From assembly GCA_905236925.1 (NCBI GenBank), contig CAJOQS010000002.1, positions 1 to 12,351 of the forward strand: DNA of 12,351 nt, read 5' to 3'. A model generated the notes under the pieces. It did not search any database and was not told where the DNA came from. It saw only the letters and a list, made by a program, of their open reading frames with translations. Positions 6,162-12,351 of this stretch are shown here, one piece after another. The position numbers and the translations under genes were made by a program. Positions within the stretch are counted from its first letter, which is position 1, and every line of letters starts with the position of its first letter. This stretch comes from an uncultured Lachnospiraceae bacterium. Its GTDB lineage: Bacteria; Bacillota; Clostridia; Lachnospirales; Lachnospiraceae.

Positions 6162-9022
6162 TGCTTGACGCTTTTTTACTTAAACTGAAGGAGATCCTCA
6201 GTTCGAGAATAGTTTATCTTTCGATAGTCGTATTCGTGCTGTTTTCGATACTTGTCGGAAGAATGTATTCCCTTCAGATTCTTTCCGCCGAGCTGAATGA
6301 GAATTCAGTCACCTCGGATTCGGCTTATCAGAATTACAGGCTCAGATATAACGAGAGCACGCGCGGAAATATTTACGACAGAAACGGAAACCTTCTGGCG
6401 TATAACGTGCTCAGTTATAACATTGTCATGAGCAACGATGCCAATTACAAGGACAATAACGAGCGCAACACGATGATCCATAAGCTTCTTGAGATCATTG
6501 ACAGGAAGGGATATGAGCTCGAGCTTGATTTTGCGATCGAGCTTGATGAAAACGGCGAATTTGTATTTAATATCTCCGGCAATGCACTTCTTAGGTTTAA
6601 GAAGAACGCATACGGACTTACGAGCGTTAACAAGCTCACTCAGGAGCAGATAGACGCCACCGCCGAAGAGGTCTACCTCTTCATGAAGAACGGAAACAAG
6701 GCCTCGCCGATGTTTGGTATCTCGGACGATTATCCGGTTGAGGAAGCGCTCAGGATCATGACTGTCAGATACGCTCTGTTTACGCTGTATCCGCAGTATT
6801 CACAGTTTACGGTCTGCTCGAACGTTGACGATGTTACGATAGCTGCCATCGAGGAAAATGCTTCTCAGCTCAAAGGAGTAGAGATTAAGCAGGTTACCTC
6901 GAGAGTATATAACGACAGTATATTTTTTGCCCATATTCTGGGTTACACCGGAAAAGCTACCGAGGATGAGGCCGCGGCCTTAAACGAGGGTCTTGAGAAT
7001 CCCATGTACAATACGTCCTCGGTTGTCGGCAAAACCGGTATCGAGAAGGAAATGGACAGTGTCCTTAGAGGACAGAGCGGAGTTGAAGAGCTTTCGGTTT
7101 CCGCTTCAAACAAGGTCCTTTCGACCACGGTACGTTCGAATCCCGTGGCAGGAGACGATATCTATCTGACAATAGACCGTGAGCTGCAGATCGCCTGCTA
7201 TCATATCCTTGAGAACAATATAGCGGCGATACTGATCTCGAAGATCGTTAATTCGAACAGCTACGGCGGCAAGGGAACATCCGCAAGCCGTATTACGATC
7301 CCGATATATGAAGTCTATAATGCTTTTATAGCAAACAGTGTGCTTGATATATCCCATTTCGGAGCCGAGGACGCCACGTCGCTCGAGCAGAAGACCTACG
7401 GAACCTTTCTTCAGAAGCAGGATGCTGTTTACGGAAGGCTGAACGAGATCCTTTCCTACGATGATCCTGTTGCCGACGGAAAGCTTTCGGACGAGTATAA
7501 GGGCTATACCTCGTTTATTTACTCGATGCTCCGGTCCGATGCTATACTCCTCAAGGAGCTTATAGATCAAAAGGACAGCTATTATACCAGATATGCCGAC
7601 GGGAAAGTTTCACTTGCGGAATTTCTGAAGTATGCCATCGACATGCAGTGGGTTGACCTTTCAAGGCTCGGAATCGGCAGTGATTACAATACAAACAGGG
7701 AAGTGTACGACAAGCTTGTTGCCTATGTTTTCGACAGGCTTGACGGCAATGTTGAATTCGAGCGCATGCTTTACAAGGTCCTTATCTTTTCCTACAAGCT
7801 CTCCGGAAAGGATATATGCCTGCTTTTATATGACCAGCATATTCTCGATTATAACGAAAGTGACTATAAACGCCTTGCAAACGGCAGGATTTCGGCTTAC
7901 AATTTTGTTATCGAGAAGCTGACCAATCTGGAGATCACTCCCGGCATGCTGGCTCTTGAGCCCTGCAGCGGTTCGATAGTCATCACGGACGTTAAGACCG
8001 GAGATGTTCTGGCTATGGTAACCTATCCGAGCTATGACAACAACATGCTTGCCAATAAGATCGACTGGAAATACTACAGCTCCTTGCTCGCGAACACCGC
8101 AACACCGCTCATGAACAGACCGACCCAGCAGCAGACCGCTACCGGTTCCACTTTTAAGCCTCTTATGTCGCTTGCTGGTCTGGCGGAGGGTGTTATCACG
8201 ACACAGACGAGGATTCAGGACAAGGGTCTTTTCGAACTGGTTGAGCCTTCTCCCAAGTGCTGGAAGTATCCGGGCAACCACGGATGGATCAATCTGACAC
8301 AGGCGATCCAGCACAGCTGTAACTATTTCTTCTACCAGGTCGGCTACGAAATGAGCCTTGACGGCAACGGAGTATACAGCGACTCGCTCGGTATCTCAAA
8401 GATACAGAAGTATGCTTCAATGTTCGGTCTTGCCGATAAGTCCGGAGTTGAAGTGCCTGAAGTTAATCCGGCAATATCCAGTACCGATGCTGTACGTACA
8501 TCGATCGGATACTACCACAATTTCACACCGGTTCAGATTTCAAGATATGTTACTGCCGTCGCCAACAAGGGAACCGTTTACGATCTGACCATCGTTGACA
8601 AGACAGTCAATAAGGAAAGCGGCGAGGAAACCGATAACTCCGCTGAAGTATTCAACCAGATCGATATCTACACGGATAACCAGTGGAACGCGGTACAGAA
8701 GGGTATGTACGACGTGGTCAACACATCGGCCAACAGTCTGAATACACTGTACGGTGATCTCGGATTCAAGGTGGCCGGCAAGACCGGTACCGCGCAGGTC
8801 AGCCTGACGCACCCCAGCCACGGTCTGTTCATTTCATTTGCACCGTTTAATGATCCGCAGGTCAGCGTTACGGTTGTCATACCTAACGGTTACGCGTCTG
8901 CCAACGCAGCCAAGCTGGCACGTGAGGTTTACGGCCTGTACTTTAACGACGAGAATAAAGAAGAGCTTTTGAGCGGTGATCTTACGACCACCAATGTAAC
9001 CAATATCACTGTTTCGGATTAA
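6161..9022 (+). CDS. mrdA: Penicillin-binding protein 2 (class B transpeptidase) with large internal insertion
   Basis: PBP2 cross-links lateral-wall peptidoglycan together with RodA. There is an N-terminal membrane helix (about 17-35), then the pedestal starting RGNIYDRNGNLLAYN (68-82) and running through GYTGKATEDEA and VVGKTGIEKEMD (288-299). The transpeptidase domain has all three active-site motifs: STFK with Ser663 and Lys666, SCN at 719-721, and KTG at 874-876. The protein has 953 residues, against roughly 600-700 for most PBP2 proteins. Most of the excess lies between the LTIDRELQ helix (336-343) and SGSIVITDVKTGDVLAM (603-619), normally joined by a few tens of residues; here about 240 mostly helical, charged residues are inserted. 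The reading frame is unbroken, so this is not an assembly artefact. The start overlaps the mreD stop as TGATG, and no strong Shine-Dalgarno is seen, so expression probably depends on translational coupling. Confidence 0.93.
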   Translation: MLDAFLLKLKEILSSRIVYLSIVVFVLFSILVGRMYSLQILSAELNENSVTSDSAYQNYRLRYNESTRGNIYDRNGNLLAYNVLSYNIVMSNDANYKDNNERNTMIHKLLEIIDRKGYELELDFAIELDENGEFVFNISGNALLRFKKNAYGLTSVNKLTQEQIDATAEEVYLFMKNGNKASPMFGISDDYPVEEALRIMTVRYALFTLYPQYSQFTVCSNVDDVTIAAIEENASQLKGVEIKQVTSRVYNDSIFFAHILGYTGKATEDEAAALNEGLENPMYNTSSVVGKTGIEKEMDSVLRGQSGVEELSVSASNKVLSTTVRSNPVAGDDIYLTIDRELQIACYHILENNIAAILISKIVNSNSYGGKGTSASRITIPIYEVYNAFIANSVLDISHFGAEDATSLEQKTYGTFLQKQDAVYGRLNEILSYDDPVADGKLSDEYKGYTSFIYSMLRSDAILLKELIDQKDSYYTRYADGKVSLAEFLKYAIDMQWVDLSRLGIGSDYNTNREVYDKLVAYVFDRLDGNVEFERMLYKVLIFSYKLSGKDICLLLYDQHILDYNESDYKRLANGRISAYNFVIEKLTNLEITPGMLALEPCSGSIVITDVKTGDVLAMVTYPSYDNNMLANKIDWKYYSSLLANTATPLMNRPTQQQTATGSTFKPLMSLAGLAEGVITTQTRIQDKGLFELVEPSPKCWKYPGNHGWINLTQAIQHSCNYFFYQVGYEMSLDGNGVYSDSLGISKIQKYASMFGLADKSGVEVPEVNPAISSTDAVRTSIGYYHNFTPVQISRYVTAVANKGTVYDLTIVDKTVNKESGEETDNSAEVFNQIDIYTDNQWNAVQKGMYDVVNTSANSLNTLYGDLGFKVAGKTGTAQVSLTHPSHGLFISFAPFNDPQVSVTVVIPNGYASANAAKLAREVYGLYFNDENKEELLSGDLTTTNVTNITVSD

Positions 9023-9043
9023 TCATTCCAGAAAGGATCGATC

Positions 9044-9712
9044 ATGAATACTTCGGTTGTGATCAAAGGCAGTAAGAACGGATTGATCGTTGTTCTTGAC
9101 CCTCAGGTGGAGTTTAACGCCCTTAAGGAAGATTTTGCGAAGAAATTTGCCGATTCCGCGGGCTTCCTCGGCAGCTGCAAGACCGCAGTCAGGTTCGAGG
9201 GAAGAAAACTCACCCAGGAGGAGGAGATCGCTCTTGTCAATCTGATCAGTGAGAATTCGAGCCTTGAGGTTGTCTGCATTCTTGACGAGGATCCGCTCAG
9301 GAATCAGGGCTTTGTTCAGGCTGTCAACAAATCCCTTATGGATCAGTCCGGAACAACGGCTGTATTCCACAAGGGCAACCTTCGTTCGGGCCAGGTGCTC
9401 GAAACGGAGACAAGTGTAGTATATCTCGGGGATATCAATCCCGGCGCGACCATCACGTCAAACGGCAATATCGTTATCCTCGGCGCATTGAAGGGTAATG
9501 CCTTTGCCGGAGCAAGCGGAAACCGCGACGCGTTTGTGTTTGCTCTTGATATGGCTCCGATGCAGATCCGTATTGCCGACATGATTGCAAGGTCTCCCGA
9601 CGGTCCGGATCGCAGTCAGCAGAAGGAATCTAAGATTGCATTCTTAGAGGATGACAACATTTATATAGAATCTGTCACAAAATCGGTCCTTAACGATATC
9701 AGGGTCGGTTAA
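9044..9712 (+). CDS. minC: Septum site-determining protein MinC
   Basis: MinC inhibits FtsZ polymerisation and is brought to the membrane by MinD. The 222-residue length is normal. The N-terminal FtsZ-interacting domain (about 1-100) is poorly conserved, as expected. The C-terminal beta-helix (about 108-185) carries clear family motifs: the MinD-contact RSGQ at 114-117, LGDINPGATITSNGNI (128-143), LGALKGNAFAGASGNRDA (146-163) and QIRIAD (174-179). The ATG at 9044 has GAAAGGA at 9031-9037. minD follows after 29 bases. Confidence 0.95.
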   Translation: MNTSVVIKGSKNGLIVVLDPQVEFNALKEDFAKKFADSAGFLGSCKTAVRFEGRKLTQEEEIALVNLISENSSLEVVCILDEDPLRNQGFVQAVNKSLMDQSGTTAVFHKGNLRSGQVLETETSVVYLGDINPGATITSNGNIVILGALKGNAFAGASGNRDAFVFALDMAPMQIRIADMIARSPDGPDRSQQKESKIAFLEDDNIYIESVTKSVLNDIRVG

Positions 9713-9741
9713 AAAGGCTTAATACAGGAGGAAGAAGCTAA

Positions 9742-10524
9742 ATGGGTGAAGTAATCGTTGTTACGTCCGGTAAGGGCGGCGTAGGCAAGACTACCACAAC
9801 AGCCAATGTTGGTACCGGTCTCGCCAAACTGGACAAGAAGGTTGTTCTTATCGATACGGATATAGGTCTTAGAAACCTGGATGTTGTTCTCGGCCTCGAG
9901 AACCGTATCGTTTATAATCTTGTAGATGTTATTGAGGGGAACTGCAGGATCAAGCAGGCTCTTATCAAGGATAAGAGATATCCCAACCTTTATCTGCTTC
10001 CTTCGGCACAGACGAGAGATAAGTCCGCTGTTAATCCCGAGGAGATGAAGCTTCTGTGCGATCAGCTCAAGGGTGAATTCGATTATATCATCATGGACTG
10101 CCCCGCAGGTATCGAGCAGGGCTTTAAGAACGCTATCGCCGGAGCTGACAGGGCACTTGTTGTTACAACTCCCGAAGTTTCTGCCGTACGTGACGCGGAC
10201 CGCATTATCGGCCTCCTCGAAGCCAACGAGATGAAGAGGACCGACCTTATCGTTAACCGCCTCAGAGTCGACATGGTAGCTCGCGGCGACATGATGTCGA
10301 GCGATGATGTTGTTGATATCCTGTCGATCAACCTTATCGGCGTTGTTCCCGATGATGAGAGGATCGTTGTATCCACCAACAACGGTGAGCCGCTCGTCGG
10401 CGATGACTCGCTCGCAGGACAGGCATATATGAATATCTGCCGCAGGATCATCGGTGAGGATGTTCCTTTCCTTGATCTCAATGTGAAGAAGGGCTTCTTC
10501 AGCAGGCTCTTCGGAAAGAATTAA
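9742..10524 (+). CDS. minD: Septum site-determining protein MinD (ParA-type ATPase)
   Basis: MinD is the membrane-binding ATPase that recruits MinC and is released by MinE. The 260-residue protein shows the deviant Walker A motif SGKGGVGKTTTT (9-20) with signature Lys11 and Lys16, the switch I region DTDIGLRNLD (38-47) and the switch II DCPAG (119-123). A C-terminal amphipathic membrane-targeting helix lies at about 248-258 (VKKGFFSRLFG). A full consensus AGGAGG at 9726-9731 precedes the ATG. It lies between minC and minE, the standard operon order. The lack of any second MinD/ParA gene nearby argues for the Min role and not for chromosome partition. Confidence 0.97.
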   Translation: MGEVIVVTSGKGGVGKTTTTANVGTGLAKLDKKVVLIDTDIGLRNLDVVLGLENRIVYNLVDVIEGNCRIKQALIKDKRYPNLYLLPSAQTRDKSAVNPEEMKLLCDQLKGEFDYIIMDCPAGIEQGFKNAIAGADRALVVTTPEVSAVRDADRIIGLLEANEMKRTDLIVNRLRVDMVARGDMMSSDDVVDILSINLIGVVPDDERIVVSTNNGEPLVGDDSLAGQAYMNICRRIIGEDVPFLDLNVKKGFFSRLFGKN

Positions 10525-10540
10525 GGGAGGAGTACGGATC

Positions 10541-10819
10541 ATGTCTTTAGCTGATTTATTTAGAAAAAAGTCCACTTCCTCCAACAATGCAAAGAGCAGG
10601 CTTCAGCTCGCGCTTGTTTCGGACAGAACAGGCTGTTCACCCGAAATACTTGAGAAGATCAAGAACGATATCATCGATGTTATTTCGAAATATGTTGAGA
10701 TAGATCGTGCGAACCTTGATATCAATATCATGCAGACCAAATCCGAGAGCGGAGATGGTAATGTTCCCGCCCTGTATGCCAATATTCCTATCAAGGAACT
10801 CAAGCGTCACGAAAAGTAA
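10541..10819 (+). CDS. minE: Cell division topological specificity factor MinE
   Basis: MinE stimulates MinD ATPase and drives the oscillation that keeps the division site at mid-cell. The 92-residue protein is of typical size. It has the N-terminal membrane-binding stretch SLADLFRKK (2-10), the MinD-contact segment SRLQLALVSDRTG (19-31) and the dimeric beta-domain (ILEKIKNDIIDVISKYVEID, then LDINIM at 59-64, and VPALYANIPI at 75-84). A strong GGGAGG at 10525-10530 precedes the ATG. Presence of minE sets this organism apart from B. subtilis, which positions Min by DivIVA/MinJ instead. Confidence 0.96.
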   Translation: MSLADLFRKKSTSSNNAKSRLQLALVSDRTGCSPEILEKIKNDIIDVISKYVEIDRANLDINIMQTKSESGDGNVPALYANIPIKELKRHEK

Positions 10820-10822
10820 TTT

Positions 10823-12046
10823 ATGTTCGTTATCAGATTTTTAAGTTCCATCTTTAATTTCAAAGAGTACCGGCTGCGTCATCTGGCTCTTAATGTATTG
10901 ATGATCGTTTATGCGCTCGGTGCTCTGGGAGCTTACCTTATCAATATTCTTCAGGATGAAGGAGAAAGGCTGTATCAGAAACAGGTCATCGCACTTTTGG
11001 GCGGAGCTTTAGCCATTCTTGTGATATCACTTGTTGATTATCATTTTGTGGCCAAGCTGCATGTACTGTTTTATCTTATCAACATCGGTCTGCTCCTTAT
11101 CTGCCGGTTCAGCAATTCGCTGCCGATCTACGGCTGGTCGCATTTCGACGCGAGGCGCTGGATCAAGATAGGCGGTGATCCGACAGCAGGTGTCAATAAC
11201 CCGGGCTTCGAGTTCATGCCGTCCGAGATAACCAAGGTGGCTCTGATCATCTGTCTGGCTAAGTATTTTGACCTGTGCTACAGAAAGATCAATAAGATAT
11301 GGGTTCTTTTCGGTGCTATAGCGCTCATGGGAATTCCGATCCTTATGATCTTTTTACAGCCCGACCTTTCGACGACAATTTGTCTTGCGATGGTCTTTGC
11401 TGTAATGGTGTTTGCTTCGGGTGTGCCGTATAAGTTCATCTTTTCGATAGCCGGAATACTGACGCCTATAGCGGCCGGACTGCTTTGGTATGTCATTCAG
11501 CCCTACCAGGTCATATTGAAGCCCTGGCAGCAAAGGCGTGTTCTCGCGGCAATACATCCCGAGGATTATCCGGAGCTTATGTATCAGCAGACCAACGCCA
11601 AGTCCGCTATACAGTCCGGAGGGGTAATAGGCAAGATACTTGCAGGAGATACCGGTCCCCGCGGAACCAGATATGTACCGGTTAAGGAAAGTGACTTCAT
11701 TTTCTCGGCAGTAGCCGAGGAATTCGGTTTTATCGGTTCGGTTGCGGTCATCCTTACTTATTTCCTTATGATCATGCTTATCATAAGAATCGCGAAGCGT
11801 GCCAGGGATTACCTCGGCACGATGATCGCGCTCGGTATCGGAGCTCTGTTCAGTATTCAGGTTTTCATCAATATCGGTGTTGTAACATCGCTTCTTCCCA
11901 ATACCGGTATTCCGCTTCCTTTTATGAGCTCCGGGCTTTCATCGCTGCTGATTAATCTTATGCTGATAGGAGTATTGATGAACATAAGCATGCAGCCTAA
12001 GGATGAAACGCGCAGAACCGTGTCAAACGAGTTTGAAGGGTTGTAG
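10823..12046 (+). CDS. rodA: Peptidoglycan glycosyltransferase RodA (SEDS family)
   Basis: SEDS proteins polymerise lipid II into glycan strands. This 407-residue multi-pass membrane protein has the family landmarks: RRWIKIG (111-117), MPSEITKVALI (132-142), QPDLSTT (179-185), SAIQSGGVIGK (261-271), the loop ending ESDFIFS with the likely catalytic Asp at 291, AEEFGFIG (298-305), and the C-terminal LLPNTGIPLPFMSSGLSS (357-374). Assignment as RodA over FtsW or SpoVE rests on its place in the mre-mrdA-min cluster; sequence alone would not separate them safely by eye. The gap after minE is only three bases and the Shine-Dalgarno is weak (GAAAAG at 10811-10816), pointing to coupling with minE translation. 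Confidence 0.9.
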   Translation: MFVIRFLSSIFNFKEYRLRHLALNVLMIVYALGALGAYLINILQDEGERLYQKQVIALLGGALAILVISLVDYHFVAKLHVLFYLINIGLLLICRFSNSLPIYGWSHFDARRWIKIGGDPTAGVNNPGFEFMPSEITKVALIICLAKYFDLCYRKINKIWVLFGAIALMGIPILMIFLQPDLSTTICLAMVFAVMVFASGVPYKFIFSIAGILTPIAAGLLWYVIQPYQVILKPWQQRRVLAAIHPEDYPELMYQQTNAKSAIQSGGVIGKILAGDTGPRGTRYVPVKESDFIFSAVAEEFGFIGSVAVILTYFLMIMLIIRIAKRARDYLGTMIALGIGALFSIQVFINIGVVTSLLPNTGIPLPFMSSGLSSLLINLMLIGVLMNISMQPKDETRRTVSNEFEGL

Positions 12047-12072
12047 TAATAATAATTTTATGGGGTGCAGTA

Positions 12073-12351
12073 ATGAACATTGGTTTTATCGCGCATGACG
12101 CGAAAAAGGTCCTTATGCAGAATTTCTGCATAGCTTATCGCGGGATTATCAGCCGCCATACTCTTTATGCCACCGGAACAACCGGAAGGCTTATCGAGGA
12201 AGCGACCAATCTTCCCGTACATAAATTTCTTGCGGGACATTTGGGCGGAGAGCAGCAATTCGGCTCTCTGATCGAGCACAACGAGATCGACCTTGTCATT
12301 TTTCTAAGGGATCCCCAGAATCCACAGGCTCATGAGCCGGATCTGGCCAAC
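12073..12351 (+). CDS. mgsA: Methylglyoxal synthase (3' end outside window)
   Basis: The first 93 residues are visible. Methylglyoxal synthase converts dihydroxyacetone phosphate to methylglyoxal and phosphate, a glycolytic bypass. Family landmarks are IAHDAKK (6-12), YATGTTGRLI (32-41), GHLGGEQQFGSLI (55-67), VIFLRDP (75-81) and AHEPD (86-90). Aligning by eye with the E. coli enzyme, His8/Asp9, Asp80, His87 and Asp90 match His19/Asp20, Asp91, His98 and Asp101. The catalytic Asp71 of the GGDQQ motif is Glu60 here, and the preceding GP is GH. The ATG at 12073 has GGGGTG at 12062-12067; the ATG at 12060 is out of frame. It lies 26 bases after rodA and may be the last gene of the operon. Confidence 0.88.
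   Translation, partial: MNIGFIAHDAKKVLMQNFCIAYRGIISRHTLYATGTTGRLIEEATNLPVHKFLAGHLGGEQQFGSLIEHNEIDLVIFLRDPQNPQAHEPDLAN

Noticed and set aside
7106..8314. Minus-strand frames opposite the PBP2 insertion and transpeptidase region
   Set aside because: I considered whether the inserted block in PBP2 might really be a separate gene. The plus-strand frame is continuous through it and both flanks are PBP2, while the minus-strand frames show no known features.
9709..10587. Long open frame of 292 codons on the minus strand opposite minD
   Set aside because: It lies entirely over minD and the minE start, which are certain by motif. The translation shows no recognisable domain, and long antisense frames are expected from the codon bias of this genome.
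12033..12061. Possible internal promoter before mgsA (TTGAAG with an AT-rich stretch 17 bases downstream)
   Set aside because: The -10 match is poor and transcription would start almost at the ATG, leaving little room for the ribosome site.

Overview
The window looks like a chromosomal segment of an anaerobic, low-to-mid GC Firmicute of the class Clostridia, most likely family Lachnospiraceae. This is inferred from gene order and protein character, not from an rRNA or marker search. All twelve genes lie on the + strand and are tightly packed; the longest gap is 79 bases. I see no tRNA, rRNA, CRISPR array, insertion sequence, phage gene or clear terminator. It reads as ordinary core genome.

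Positions 1-2915 hold a DNA/RNA maintenance cluster: the 3' end of mutL (mismatch-repair endonuclease), miaA (tRNA A37 prenylation) and a PLP enzyme of the YnbB / 'methionine gamma-lyase family'. The gaps are 26 and 15 bases, so the three are probably co-transcribed from upstream of the window. The only plausible promoter I can point to follows, at about 2940-2945, just before radC.

Positions 2995-12046 hold a cell-shape and division-site cluster: radC, mreB, mreC, mreD, mrdA (PBP2), minC, minD, minE and rodA. Spacing runs from overlaps of 11 and 1 bases up to 29 bases, so this is likely one long operon. MreB filaments with MreC/MreD, the RodA glycosyltransferase and the PBP2 transpeptidase form the elongasome that builds lateral-wall peptidoglycan. 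MinC/MinD/MinE keep the FtsZ ring away from the poles. MinE, absent from Bacillus subtilis, points to an oscillating Min system as in many clostridia. The last 279 bases are the start of a methylglyoxal synthase gene.

There is no obviously new system here. The points worth a second look lie inside familiar genes: an extra block of about 240 residues in PBP2; an MreB whose expected catalytic glutamate is arginine and whose phosphate-2 loop is changed; and a methylglyoxal synthase with Glu where the catalytic Asp is expected.
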